Assembly: GCF_042453785.1 (NCBI RefSeq)
Contig: NC_091662.1
Location: forward strand, 2,051,001-2,115,000
DNA length: 64,000 nt
From: Malus domestica
Lineage: Eukaryota > Streptophyta > Magnoliopsida > Rosales > Rosaceae
Direction of reading: 5' to 3'
The notes beneath the pieces are model-generated. The model saw nothing but the letters and a program-made list of their open reading frames with translations, was not told the DNA's origin and did not search any database. The position numbers and the translations under genes were made by a program. This document shows, piece by piece, positions 23,601 to 35,545 of the stretch (position 1 is the first letter of the stretch; each line of letters opens with the position of its first letter).

Positions 23601-25175
23601 TTTATTGTATATTTCCACTAAGGTACACACACTCTGTCCCTCTCTCTCTCATTCTCTAACATGCACAAAAATGCAACTGTCCTGAGTAGCTTGATTAGGT
23701 GGCTTATGATATATATTTGTATTTTCCTCTGCAGGGTATCTCCCCTGAACAGGCCAAAAGATTTACAAAATTCAGGGAGAGAAAGGGCCTCATTGAGAAA
23801 GATGTGGTATCATGAAACTTGCCGGATTTATTCTGAGCTTTCAACTTCAGTTATGAATTATTGCTGTTTTTAAGTCTAAAACTGTTAACTTTGTTCTTAC
23901 TTTTCTTTAGGTAAGGACTGACAGATCTCTCTCCTACTATGACGGGGATGATAATCCAAATGTGAATCTGTTACGTGATATACTCTTAACGTACTCATTT
24001 TACAACTTCGATCTTGGTTACTGTCAGGTGATTACTTCTCCTGCTTAGTAGAGTCTTGCTTAGTTGGCTGCATAAATTTATTTTACGTTTCTGCAAAACA
24101 CATGAAGCTTAAGTAAGATACCATTTTACCATGGCAGCGTAAAAGTTTGGTTTGTGATTATCTCACGATATATAACCATATTAGCTGTGTGGTTTATGCA
24201 CATTTGTCATATATGTAGTTAAATTTTTCATTTGGGATATAGCTTTCATCTTCCCGTCTCTTGTGGTCATGTTTGTAAAGTGAGAACTTTATCTTCAAAT
24301 ATTGAAATCTGAATGTAAGTTGTTTCAGTATGTAACTCCCCAGTTCAGTTATGGAGGCTGTGTTCCATCACTGTATGATATATCTTTCTTTTGTCTTGCA
24401 GGGTATGAGTGATCTGCTGTCCCCAATATTGTATGTAATGGAGGATGAGTCCGAATCGTTTTGGTGTTTTGTTTCACTGATGGAGCGCCTTGGGCCCAAT
24501 TTCAACCGTGACCAAAGTGGCATGCACTCTCAACTTTTTGCAATAACTAAGGTCTCTCTCTCTCTTATCTATCTTTACGTTGCTTTGCCAGGCAGAAATA
24601 GTAGTTCTGTGTTCTTAATTCATTTTGAATCATTGTTGTTAGTTGGTGGAGTTGTTAGACGCTCCGTTGCACAATCACTTTACTCAGAAGGACTGCTTGA
24701 ATTACTTCTTTTGTTTCCGCTGGGTTCTAATTCAATTTAAAAGGTCAGGTTCTACACTCCATTCATTCATAATATTGGTTCGTTTATGTATATTTCTTTC
24801 ACTCCGGTTTTCCTGATAGAGTTTCATCACATATCTATCTTTAGGGAATTTGAATTCGACAAAACAATGCGCTTGTGGGAGGTATTGTGGACACATTATC
24901 CGTCTGAGCACCTGCACCTGTACGTCTGTGTGGCGATATTGAAGCGACACCGTAGTAAGATAATTGGGGAGCAAATGGACTTCGACACTCTATTGAAGTT
25001 CATCAATGAACTGAGCGGTCATATAGATCTTGATGCAGTGGTCAGGGATGCAGAGGCTCTGTGCATATGTGCCGGTGAGAATGGTGCTGCTTCCATTCCA
25101 CCGGGAACTCCGCCGTCATTGCCTGTTGATGATGTTTTATTGTACCCTCAACAAGAACTAGACGACATATTGTAA
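20604..25175 (+). CDS. RabGAP/TBC domain protein with N-terminal Rab-binding region
   Basis: Fifteen exons, 659 aa: 20604-20666, 20764-20937, 21037-21088, 21192-21299, 22133-22217, 22361-22415, 22510-22911, 23128-23187, 23290-23388, 23478-23588, 23735-23806, 23911-24027, 24402-24551, 24643-24743 and 24845-25175. All junctions are GT-AG and in frame. The N-terminal ~230 residues (VVFLKDNVAIHPTQ, RLRLIKQGSSLFMTWIPY, LAFPPLYFYNGGVKEF) match the DUF3548 Rab-binding domain of TBC1D15-type proteins. The TBC domain follows from about residue 345. It has the RKEVWPFLLGY block, the arginine finger in IEKDVVR (R429, across the exon 11/12 junction) and the glutamine finger in GYCQ (Q466). Both catalytic residues are present, so it should accelerate GTP hydrolysis by a Rab GTPase; which one cannot be told. 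Start chosen at the first ATG after the CT-rich leader. Confidence 0.95.
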
Positions 25176-25947
25176 ATGTATTCCCATTCGAGGGAGGATT
25201 CATCGACCTTAAACTCCGTCATTTTGGAGATTTAATAATTGCTTTTCGAAGACAATTAGCTTGTTTTTCGTATGTTGACCTGCAAGGCTGCAACCGTGGT
25301 TTGTATGATTTATCGTGTCTTAAGAAATTACACCTTGGCATCGTGCGTGTCCAATACGAGAAATTGACATGCGATGTGGATATGTAATTATGGCGGTATT
25401 TCAAGTTGATCGGCCATTGCCGTGCGTTTTAATTTTCTCACTGATGCATGATTGATATTGATTTTGCGATATTGACAAATTGACATGTTCGTTGCAAAAA
25501 AGCTCTTTAGTGTTCAAAAAAGGAGAGAGGTGTCATCAAGCGAGGTGACTCACTGCAAAGAAAACCCGATAGTGGTCACTGGTAAGAGTTGTACAAAATG
25601 AGGGTGTGTAAAAGGTACATTCATGACAATTTTTTGCACAACTAATGTCGGTGACTACTGTTAGTTTGGTGGTGCTATCGATACACCCGATTTTATGTAT
25701 CACACATGCTTCTAAATTTTTGGCCGTCTAATCCGGAATTAAAGAAGAATAGCAAACAAAAATAATAAAATTAACAACGGTATGTTGGGAGGTAAAAAAG
25801 GGTGTGGAAATAGCACTACCCTTGTCAGTTGTTCAACTGCAGAGAAAAACAAGCACTGGATACTAGAGGAGGCTAGCTAGCTCTAAATTATTATGAGGCT
25901 TAACAATACCTATAGCAGCTGCCACACTAAAGTATACAAGTGCTTAT
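25176..25947. other. Convergent 3' region between RabGAP and MYB
   Basis: The two genes face each other tail to tail across 772 bp. It includes both 3' UTRs and one MITE (25667-25823). Confidence 0.6.
25667..25823. mobile_element. MITE, family with GGTAGTGCTATC ends
   Basis: About 157 bp with inverted ends: GGTGGTGCTATCGATACACC at the left and, reversed, AAGGGTAGTGCTATTTCCAC at the right. The same family appears at 54750, 55671 and 58913. Confidence 0.65.
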
Positions 25948-26716
25948 TTAATCAAATAAAAGAAGAGAGTCCATATATCCAATGAAAGGCTCGTCATCAA
26001 ACGCAAACGCTGCGTTGAAGTTTGAACTGAAGCTGGGCAGGTAATACTGGTAGTACTGCAGCTCACTTGGAGATTCAAAGTCCATGTCGTCGTAAAACCA
26101 GCTCTCTTCTGTACTAGTAGAAGTAAACATTGATTCAATATTCGGCTCCTTGTGATGCTGATGCTGATGATCAGAACTGGTGTCTTTTGGAATTCGATCA
26201 GTACTACTGGTGATCATCGGATCATCAGTAGTAGTAGTGCCAGTGCTCGAAGTCTTACCCGTGCCGATTTTGTTCTTTTTCTTAGTGATATTGATGCCAT
26301 CGTTTGAGTAGTCAGTGATGGTGGTACTTTTCCTTTTGCTTCCAGCTGCCGGGCAGCAGCTGATATTCTTGTTCAAATGGGTATTCCAGTAGTTCTTCAC
26401 TTCATTATCCGTTCGGCCAGGAAGTCGGCCCGCGATCAGTGACCATCTATGTAGATATATATTTTGTAGCAAAGCAACCAAAGTAATTAGTGAAGGTTAA
26501 GTGATGAATTCATTGAAGTGCTGATGATGATTAGTTGATCATTAATTACTGACCGATTGCCAAGAAGCTTGTGCATGCGGATGATGAGGTCTTGCTCTTC
26601 TTGGGACATGTCTCCACGTTTGATGTTAGGTCTCAAGTAATTCTTCCATCTTAGCCTACAGCTCTTTCCTCCCCTCTTCAGACCTGCATATGCATGCATG
26701 TTTTATGTTTAGGGTT

Positions 26717-26773
<57 letters not shown>

Positions 26774-26946
26774 GATGAATAACTAACTAATGAACCTGAT
26801 CGCTTGGAAACAGTTGCCCAGTTGCCTTCACCATGAGTTTCCACATATTGTCGGAGAATCAAGTCCTCCTCTGGCTTCCACAAGTTCTTCTTCGGCTGTG
26901 CATTTCCTGCTTTCACAACTGATGATGATCTTTTGTTTCCGGTCAT
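25948..26946 (-). CDS. MYB82: R2R3-MYB transcription factor, MYB82-like
   Basis: Three minus-strand exons, 26946-26796, 26683-26554 and 26446-25948, give 259 aa. Intron positions are those typical of R2R3-MYBs (after KRSG and inside GNR|W). R2 spans about residues 20-70 ([40 protein letters not shown]) and R3 about 73-121. The bHLH-interaction signature [20 protein letters not shown] is intact, as in MYBs that join MYB-bHLH-WD40 complexes. The repeats read closest to Arabidopsis MYB82, a trichome-related factor, as remembered. The C-terminal half is Ser/Thr-rich and ends acidic/hydrophobic ([17 protein letters not shown]). A TT2- or WER/GL1-type assignment is less likely. Intron 1 holds a GA/TG microsatellite. 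Confidence 0.9.
26716..26770. repeat. (TG)n(AG)n compound microsatellite in MYB intron 1
   Basis: A TG run followed directly by about 19 AG units, between MYB exons 1 and 2. Confidence 0.9.
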
Positions 26947-27451
26947 GATCGATATTTTTGTTTTCTGTGAGTCGACCTGCTAGCTAGCTATATATGTGTG
27001 TGTCTCTGCAATTGTAGATTACAGAACGTGAAATCTACGTACGTACGTGAATAATGTGTTAACGGGGGGGCCTATTTAATTTGGTTCAGCTCAATTCCTC
27101 CTACTTTAGCTTTTTCTCGAGTCTTGAGTCCTTGGCAACCCCACGTCTCCTCCTGTAAAAGCAAACCTTGCTTCCCACTATGGCTACTTCAAATTTAGCA
27201 AAGATTCCGGTGAGAAAAAGTGAAAGATAGAAAGACATAGTGATCAGCAGATAGGACAGTACGTAGGTACAAAAAGTACTAGGCAATTCAGTGTATATAT
27301 TCACGTATCACCAGTTTTAATGCGTATTCACTGTTTTACTACAAAAAGTGCAGTAAATTTAGGGTTAGGGCAACTACAATTCTACATGTGGTATCCTTCA
27401 TAGATATGCACGGGTGGTTACCAGTTCATCTTTTTAAGCTTTGCCCACGTG

Positions 27452-27747
27452 GGTTGAATGGCTTGCCCTTTTTCCCCTTTTGCTAATCATCTCATATCTT
27501 TTTGGGATACTTTAAGCAATTGCGTTTTACAGTTTTAACTTATATATATAATCAAGATTCAAGCATCAAACATAGGTGATTTAAGTCAAAAGTAGGGCAG
27601 GTTGAATGGCTTACCCTTTTTTCCCCTTTGCTAATCATCTCATATCTTTTTGGGATACTTTAAGCAATTGCGTTTTGCAGTTTTAACTTATATATATAGT
27701 AGAGATTCAAGTATCAAACACAGGTGATTTAAGTCAAAAGTAGGGCA
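27452..27747 (+). repeat. 148-bp tandem duplication
   Basis: The block starting GGTTGAATGGCTT at 27452 is repeated at 27600 with few differences. Each copy ends in AAAAGTAGGGCA. It lies upstream of the MYB gene. Confidence 0.9.
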
Positions 27748-30375
27748 TTTTAATTGAGTCATTAAAGATGTCTGAATTTGTAAAGATGTTTGAATTTCAA
27801 TTCATCTCACAATAAAATGTGGAAACGTGTTTTTAAACAATATGAAGTATCTTAAAGATTTAATGGCCAAAATATTGTAGGTGAATTTTTATTTTTTATT
27901 TTTTTGAAGTTCACACACTTCCCACTATCCTATAATGTTATACATTTACTCATGTTACTCTTAATAAATCCTAAATTAGTAATGTGGATGTAAATTTCTA
28001 CTATTTTTGCTCCACAAGTAACATCACGTGAACAACAGTGTCACAAAAATTAAGCTACTCTAATGAAACTAACAAACCAAAGAAATATCAAACTCATTGT
28101 AAATATATATTATCCTCGCCATAATGAAGCCCCCTTTAATCAAGTAGGGACAAATACTAATACAAACAAAAAGTTGTTCAAATTTAAGAGTTTGGAATGA
28201 AGATTAGTATGAAGTGATTAGAAAGAAAAGACCCCACTATCCACAAGGGAGGCATCTTTAAACGAGGAGTGCCAACTTTCACTTAAAAACTGTACATGGT
28301 GCGTGTGAGTTCTCTTATTTTCTTGCTAATTCTGCAACTGCAAGGGCCACCATATAGGAGACGTGTTATATGCTAGGGGGAGTGACATACTGACATGACC
28401 ATTCGTCTCTCAGAAGCATGCACATGCCCTCAACTCATACTCTTCCCCTGACCCTAGCTAGCTGCAAATCAAATCAGCTTGTACATTATTTTGCTTTCAA
28501 GGCAGATGTGATAATTATTTCTCCTTTTTCAATTCCTTGCATTCAGCAATTTATTGTATTTTCTGGTTTTTGGACAGCCAAAAACAATCATGCTCCTCAT
28601 CATTTCATTTTTCTCTGGGGTTGTTGCAAGGTTTCTGGCTTCAGATAGATTTTCCAAAAGCTATCTAGTTATAATTGCAGCTGATAAACCACACAAATGC
28701 TTTTCGACCTTACTAGTTTAGTCATACATTGCTAATAATATAATTCGGAGACATACAAAGTTACATAATGATAACATGAATATTTACAAGCTTGATCGGG
28801 AAAGTTTGCCAGCCAAATATATGTATTAAAGCTAACTAGCTTGACGGGAGTTTGGTCGTAACATTCTGATATGAAAGGACTGCTAACAGCTAGATATATA
28901 GTACTGCATTATATTCTCTGATAGTCGTTATCACCTTGTAAAGTTCTCCACCATCTTTTGTTTCTTTTGTTGCGATCTCCGTACAATAATATAAAGAAAT
29001 TAAGACCCATGAGGGATAGAAAATGACAAGTTTTGTGTTTTAGAAATTTAATCCATAGTTTGGGTTAGATCTTCAAAAAAATATACATGGTGGATTTCCT
29101 TTATGGAGGGCCAAACCCTAGCTATCAAATCTTTTATTTGGTTTTAGAAATTTGACTGACAATTTATATTTCCCATACACATTAATAGATAGGGTAATTA
29201 ACTAATTTATAACAATGATTATTCTTTATAATTTCTGAATCCTTTTTAAAATCATATAACATCACTTATTTAGGGTTTTGATTTGGATTCGTGGTGGCGG
29301 TCAAACGTATAGGGTTATGGGTTTAACAATTTGGGGTTTTGATTGTTTTAAATTGTATGGACTTAGCTTTGAGTTATGCTAAATTTGATGATCTAAGTTG
29401 TTTGAGTATTGTAGTTTTGTTTGGCATTAGTTTTTTTGTTATAAGATTATTATTTTTATTGTTGTATCTTTGATATCTTACCGATCACTTTAATGTATTG
29501 TTAAAGTTTGTCTGATAAATATCATTTAGTTTTAAATGTATAAAATCATGCAACCTTTTCTTCCTTTTTTTTCATATAAAGATAAGTAAAACTCCTAAGA
29601 TATGTATACGAAGCTAGAGTTGCATGATCTTAAAAATTTGTGACATTATGCATGCATGCCGAACCAGGCACAGATTTCGATATCTTATGCATGTTCGCAC
29701 TTGGAGATCATGAAGTCACTTTTAAGCTGGCATGCTGGGGAATTTTAGCTAGATTACGAAACCTTCACCATCACCATATCCCATCCCATGAATTATTTGC
29801 ACAATAATATTTCACCTTTTTCGGTTTTTAATATGTTTCCTGTACAAACAGAAATCACAAGTAAATCTTGGCCCTGCAAAGCGAAAGCAAAACCCTCCAA
29901 TATTCTCTATATCTACCATTTATCAAAGAATATCAAACCCCACCAACCTCTTGCCTGCAAATCAAATGAGCTTTTTTGGCCAAACCAACGGGTAAAGTTT
30001 CCGCTTAACATTACATATTCAAATTCAAAGTGCAACTTTTTGGGTACAAACATATTGCAATGGAGTATCTTTCTTGGATTCATTCTTTTCAGAATCGTGC
30101 TTAACTTAAATATTCTTAATTAATTCCCAACCAATGAAACACATATACATATAGGGTGGATCCATGACGCCATTTATATTTTACACAATTTTTGACATAT
30201 GTTTTAAGGGGCCCACTTTGTATTTTAACAATTCGAAACATTTATCTTTTTTAACATCATTCCTAGTTCATTCTTGCAAAAGATTAGACAAATCCAAAAC
30301 TATTAAGACATTCATTTTGTAGGAAAGAAAATGGATGAATATGGTTCTTCATAGAAACTATAAACACTACACAAT

Positions 30376-30540
30376 GGCCATATGGTTTCAGATGTGTGTG
30401 TGTGTGTGGGGCAATTGGCATTAAATTCTTAATTCCTAATAATTCATGGTAAAATATATGGCCATATGGTTTCAGATGTGTGTGTGTGTGGCAATTGGCA
30501 TTAAATTCTTAATTCCTAATAATTCATGGTAAAATATTGG
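30376..30540 (+). repeat. 84-bp tandem duplication with (TG)n
   Basis: GGCCATATGGTTTCAGATG starts at 30376 and again at 30460. Both copies run to ATTCATGGTAAAATAT. The TG runs inside differ in length. Confidence 0.9.
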
Positions 30541-30681
30541 TCCCTACCTAGCATTGTTCTTACTTTTTCCAGTTAAATGCAGTAATTAATTAATTGAACA
30601 AAAATGCAGCTGTAAAAGCAATAACCTAGAAATAATTGATTAATTAAGCTAAGGGATACCAAACGTGACAGAAAACACATA

Positions 30682-30822
30682 TAGATGAATGTTCTACTTC
30701 AATCTGAATGAAAGAGTAACAATCGTCACCCACTGCATGTTTTCTGTAGATGAATGTTATACTTCAATAAGTCAAGCGAATGAAACAGTAACAATCGTAA
30801 CCCACTGCACTAATTGAAAAGT
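30682..30822 (+). repeat. Imperfect direct duplication, about 67 bp
   Basis: GATGAATGTT[CA]TACTTCAAT and AGTAACAATCGT[CA]ACCCACTG occur twice in tandem, just left of the long-TIR element. Confidence 0.75.
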
Positions 30823-30839
30823 GTTATGATTGTTTCCTT

Positions 30840-31721
30840 AGGTACCGTTTAATACGTGGGACATGACGGAATGGAGTGGGACGAGGCGTTCCGTTCCACG
30901 TTTGGTGCGCCAAAAACGGATGGAACATGCTGTTCCACAGGACAAATTTTGGGTGAATTTTCGTTCCGCCTCACCCTTCCGGAACGATTCGTTCCACATC
31001 TATGGAACACAAAATTATAACATCTCCGTCTCCTTCTTCTTGCTCCTTGTTTCCATCCAAGGGCATCTTTGCTCCCTCTCCGTTCCGTTCCGTCCCATTC
31101 CGTTACGTCCCGTCCATCTGCATACCAAAAGGTATTGTTTGGTATGCAGACGGGATGAGACGAAACAGAGTGGGACGAGGCGTTCCGTCCCACGTTTGGT
31201 GCGCCTAAAACGGATGGAACACGCTGTTCCACAGGATAAATTTTGGGTGAATTTTCGTTCCGCCTCACCTTCCCGGAACGACTCATTCTACATCCGTGGA
31301 ACACAAAATTATAACATCTCCGTCTCCTTCTTCTTCCTCCTTGTTTCCATCCGAGGGCATCTTTGCTCCCTCTCCGTTCCGTCCCGTCCGTCTGCATACC
31401 AAAAGGTATTGTTTGGTATGCAGACGGGACGGGACGAAACGGAATGGGACGGGACGGGACAGGACAGGACAAGACGGAACAGAGAGGGAGCAAAGATGCC
31501 CTCGGATGGAAACAAGGAGGAAGAAGAAGGAGACGAAGATGTTATAATTTTGTGTTCCACGGATGTGAAACGAGTCGTTACAGGGGGTGAGGCGGAACGA
31601 AAATTCACCCAAAACTCGTCCCGTGGAACAGTGCGTTCCACCCATTTTAGGCGCACCAAATAAGGGACGGAACACCTCGTCCCACTCCGTTCCGTCTCGT
31701 CCCACGTACCAAACGGTACCT
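30840..31721. mobile_element. Long-TIR non-autonomous DNA element with three terminal blocks
   Basis: 882 bp beginning AGGTACCGTTTAATACGTGG and ending in the inverse (CCACGTACCAAACGGTACCT). Each end block is about 270 bp, rich in GGGACGG/CCGTTCC, and includes ATTATAACATCT and GAGGGCATCTTTGCTCCCTC. A third block with the same content sits in the middle in the left-hand orientation. Between blocks are GCATACCAAA...TTTGGTATGC hairpins (near 31120 and 31395). Long open frames on both strands reflect the stop-poor composition, not genes. The superfamily is uncertain, as no clear target duplication was read. Confidence 0.75.
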
Positions 31722-34147
31722 ATAAGGAACCATCCAACGGGGATTAGGTGATTTGCAGCCATCATTCTGCCATTGCTTATTCCGATCAAGCCTCTCGTCC
31801 TTATCGAATTATATGTCGGACCTGTCATGAGGCTATGCTTTGGTTTCAGAACTGCATGCATAGAGTGCATTTTTGCTCACCCTCTTAAAATGGGGGTGGT
31901 GCTGATCTTCCAATTGTCTCTAAATTAGTTTAAATTTTAAGAATTATATCTTAAATCAATTAAAACAAATTAATTTGACGGCAATGAATGGAGAGCGAGC
32001 TTGGCCCAGCAAAGTTGCACTCATTTTCTGTAATGTCGGAACCTATAAGCGGAACCGATTGTGAATTTGCGGAACTTGACGTGCGGAACCTATCTTGTAT
32101 ATGCAAAACTGTATATGGCTTGAGCTTTTGAGGCCCAATGTATGGCTTAATGTCTGAGCTAAATTAAAAGGTTCCCAACTGCGTTCCATTAAACAAATTA
32201 ATTGGGCCACCAATCAATGATTCCTGATCATGTCCGTGCCACTTATCAAATGCCTGCATGACTAAAGAAACTTTCTTACCATCAATGCACCTCCTTAGTG
32301 TGTTACTCGTTCAAAAGACGTGTCTTGTGTTCAAGAAAATAAACTAATTATCCAACAAATGAGTGTCACATGTTCAAATGGTTACAAGAGACTTTTTCTC
32401 TTGGAAGAGGGCGACAACTTGCATGCATGTTCATACTCATATCTCCTTGTCTCTCCCATACGCCCATTATCACATGCAAGATAGTATTTGATAACAAATA
32501 AGATATGATGTATAATCAGGTATAGGTCAAAGATTTGTCTATACAAAGTGTACAACTCTCTTGAACTAAAGACACATTATCATGTGAGAAAATTAAATCA
32601 AATAATATTATATTATTGATTTAAAATACCGTCAAACTTGCATACCTAATAAATGGAGTGGACATGGTGCCCCTTCTTTTACTCTGTTGCCTCAGCTCAA
32701 AGAGGGCTTCAGTTTCAAATTTCTATGCTCTGCAAAAACTCCTTATTTCAACGAAATAAATTGTACTGACAGAAAATGTTTGCATGGAGATGGTCCAACC
32801 CACAATTTTTGGTTTCAATTCCCCCCCGACAAGCACATGACATGTTACTAATTATATGATACAAAACAAAGGAAAAGGAAAATCTTCCAAGACTCTCTCC
32901 TCTGTGAGAGTCCCTCCTCCGTCTGGGTTGCAACCCACCTTAAGAAATTTCCCGACTACCCTTATACTGTTCAGACTCATAACTCACCCAACTACCTATT
33001 CACCTCAATACCTTGTCAATTACCTACCAATCGCAGAAATTAATTCCTCCCAAACCCACCCAGCTCAGTCATAATTCCTGATCCCTTATCCTTCTCTCCT
33101 ATTTAATCCCAGCAACGCTCATTGTACCTTATCCCTTTCCCCTGTCAGATTATTCACATTGCGGGTCAGATCTGGGGGCTGCGGTGCCGTTTTCAGGGAT
33201 GACAGGAAGGAGAAGGACCGGGAGTCCACCCATTAGACATAAATGCAAGAAGAAACCTAAGGAGGGGGAAAGATCAGAATTGTAGAGCAGTGGTCCCAGT
33301 CATAAATTCAACTAACTAAGCCTAGGTGAGAACTTGAAACCAAAATACCTCTAGCAGTTTTCTATTTCAGCAGAAAAGGCCAACTACTCAACAAAAATTA
33401 ATTCGGGTATTAATGAAAAGGCACGTTTCAATGGAGGGTTACAAACCCCTGTAAGTTTGCTTGTGGTCCTGTGCAGTGGTGGATTTAGGAAATAATATTA
33501 GGGGGTAAGTAAGAATAGCGTGCGTAGCGCGTAATTTTTTTATACCAGAAATAACATGCGTATTTTTATTTCATCGAGTCTTTGTAGGTCTGAAGTCATT
33601 TGGAAAGGCATACAGCACACATTTTAATGTTTCATTTGCGAGGGTAACTAACATGTTCCAAGACTGCTCCCATTTGAATGCTTAACAAATAAACACACTT
33701 ATCTTGAACACACTAACAATGTTTGATATCATTGCATCTCATTAATATATTTGTCCAAGAATGATGATGTTTTGTTATTCACTGCGATCACAATTTCATT
33801 CACTTTTTTTTCAGACATTTTATGAAATAATTGTAGGGCATGTATGAAGCAAACTCTAATCTTCAAAAGAGAAGCATCCAAAGTATCCATGGACATCACC
33901 GAAGTTCGAAAGGTCAGCACCCAAGGTATCCATGGACGTTCACCGAAGTTTGAGGCATCAGCTGACCCCATGCCCCTCAATGCATCCGCCATTGGTCATG
34001 TGGTACCTTTACTTAGACTCAAAAAGCTTTCAGGGTTGGGAAAGCGTTGAGAAAAAACAAAAGGGGAAGTTGGGTAGAGCATCAACAGTCTATCTGGTGT
34101 ATACTTTGATCCAAACAATCTATGAATCCACTTTGTCTCTGAGACAA
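31722..34147. other. Intergenic DNA left of the LINE
   Basis: No gene recognised. From about 33100 the sequence becomes GC-richer and may be 5' sequence of the LINE. A near-duplication (CAAAGTATCCATGGAC / CAAGGTATCCATGGAC, near 33890 and 33923) occurs here. CAGTGGTGGATTTAGGA near 33476 looks like the end of an unidentified repeat. Confidence 0.35.
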
Positions 34148-34760
34148 ATGGCAGAAACGAATGTTGAGGATCTTGTGGTCCATCTGGAACGAAATATGGA
34201 TCTATCCACTATGGAACAAGGAATCAAGTTAGTGGGCACTGCATTGGCTAACAAAACCCTCAACAAATAAAGTGTTCGTAACATACTCAGATCCTAAGTG
34301 GGTCAAAGGTAACATTTTCATTATCTCTGTCTAAGATGAAAGTACTACAGCAAAGATCCTGGACCAGGTTCCGTGGTGGGTTATGAAGCAGAATTTCTCT
34401 GTAAAAAAATGGCCTCAAGAACTAGCCTTGGAGGAAGTAAATATGGAAGTTGTTTCGTTTTGGATACAAATAAGGGGTCTCTCACCTTATCTTAACTAAG
34501 AAGAAAATGTGAGTAGACTGGTGTCAAAGATTGGGGAAGTAGAATAGCTTGAAGACCCAGCAAGGGCTAGAGGATTTTTTAGAGTGAAAGTAGCAGTTGA
34601 TACCTCGAAACCCCTAACAACAGGATGTTGGCTACCGAGGGACAACAATGACGAAACATGGATAGAGTTTCAGTACGAAAGGCTTCAGGACTTCTGTTAT
34701 CGATATGGAAGGATTGGCCACGCAAACACTGAGTGTTCATTTGCTGCGGTGAAGGGATGA
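34148..34760 (+). pseudogene. LINE ORF1 remnant (DUF4283 / zinc knuckle)
   Basis: Begins MAETNVEDLVVHLERNMDLS and continues across frame breaks through GIKLVGTALANKTLNK, ILDQVPWWVMKQNFSVKKW and VVSFWIQIRGLSPYLN. These are the typical order of the plant LINE ORF1 DUF4283 domain. It ends in FCYRYGRIGHANTECSF, a CCHC knuckle in which the second Cys is now Tyr. Several stops are present, so it is not functional. Confidence 0.8.
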
Positions 34761-35068
34761 ATGGCGGGATACAGAGAATGGATAAGAGCAGCACCAATGC
34801 GGGACTTCATTGAATCCCCAAGACCTTTGGCCATTACTTTAGGGGAACAGAGGTACGCGAGAGCAATAATAGTTGGTTCAAGGAGCTTGAATCAATACCG
34901 AAGGGCGGATTGTACTGGGGAAACTAGTGAAATAAGCATAAATGAGACTATGGACCCCACCAAGCTGCACCACAAAAGGAAAAGGGCAAATGAACAAAAA
35001 GATAGTATGACATCCCACATCACTCAGGGGAGTGATCCTTAAATGTATATTCTCATCCCTACCTAGCA

Positions 35069-35190
35069 CGAGGCCTTTTAGGAGCTCACTGGTTTCGGGT
35101 TCCGTAGGAACTCCGAAGTTAAGTGAGAAAGATGCCAAAGCACTCCCAGGATGGGTGACCTACTAGGAAATTGCTCGTGAGTTCCCAAAA
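35069..35190 (+). other. 5S rRNA-derived segment in the Cassandra 5' LTR
   Basis: GAACTCCGAAGTTAAG followed by CAGGATGGGTGACCTACTAGG parallels the plant 5S rRNA core (AACTCCGCAGTTAAGC ... AGGATGGGTGACCTCCTGGG) in order and spacing. It includes the Pol III internal control region. It is an LTR component, not a functional rRNA gene. Confidence 0.85.
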
Positions 35191-35421
35191 ACAAAACCGT
35201 GAGGGAATGGTAAGCCCAAATCGGACAATATCGTGCTACGGTGGTGAAAGGGCCCGGGAAGTGATCCGTCCCGGGCTGGGATGTGACAATTGGTATCAGA
35301 GTCAATCCATGGCCGGAAGTGTGCCGACGAGGACGTCGGGTCCCTAAGGGGGGTGGATTGTGACATCTTACATCGCCCAAGGGAGTGATCCTTAAATGTA
35401 TATTCTTATCCCTACCTAGCA

Positions 35422-35545
35422 CGAGGCCTTTTGGGAGCTCACTGGTTTCGGGTTCCGTAGGAACTCCAAAGTTAAGCGAAAAGGAGGTCAGAGCACTCCC
35501 AGGATAGGTGACCTACTGGGAAGTTGCTCGTGAGTTCCCAAAAAC
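35422..35545 (+). other. 5S rRNA-derived segment in the Cassandra 3' LTR
   Basis: Second copy. It reads GAACTCCAAAGTTAAGCG and AGGATAGGTGACCTACTGGG, in places closer to real 5S (TTAAGCG, TGGGAAGT) than the 5' LTR copy. Confidence 0.85.

Larger units (their letters stand above)
26947..30839. other. MYB upstream and intergenic region
   Basis: Promoter of the MYB gene followed by AT-rich intergenic DNA. The tandem duplications at 27452-27747, 30376-30540 and 30680-30820 are the only structures seen. No protein gene recognised. Confidence 0.4.

Noticed and set aside
30849-31870. Long overlapping open frames on both strands (up to 266 codons)
   Set aside because: They fall in the GC-rich long-TIR element, translate the same repeated DNA on both strands, and show no protein family; they come from stop-poor composition.
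35069-35545. Two 5S rRNA-like segments as functional 5S genes
   Set aside because: They sit inside the two LTRs of a Cassandra element, with primer site, purine tract and target duplication, and diverge from 5S outside the core.
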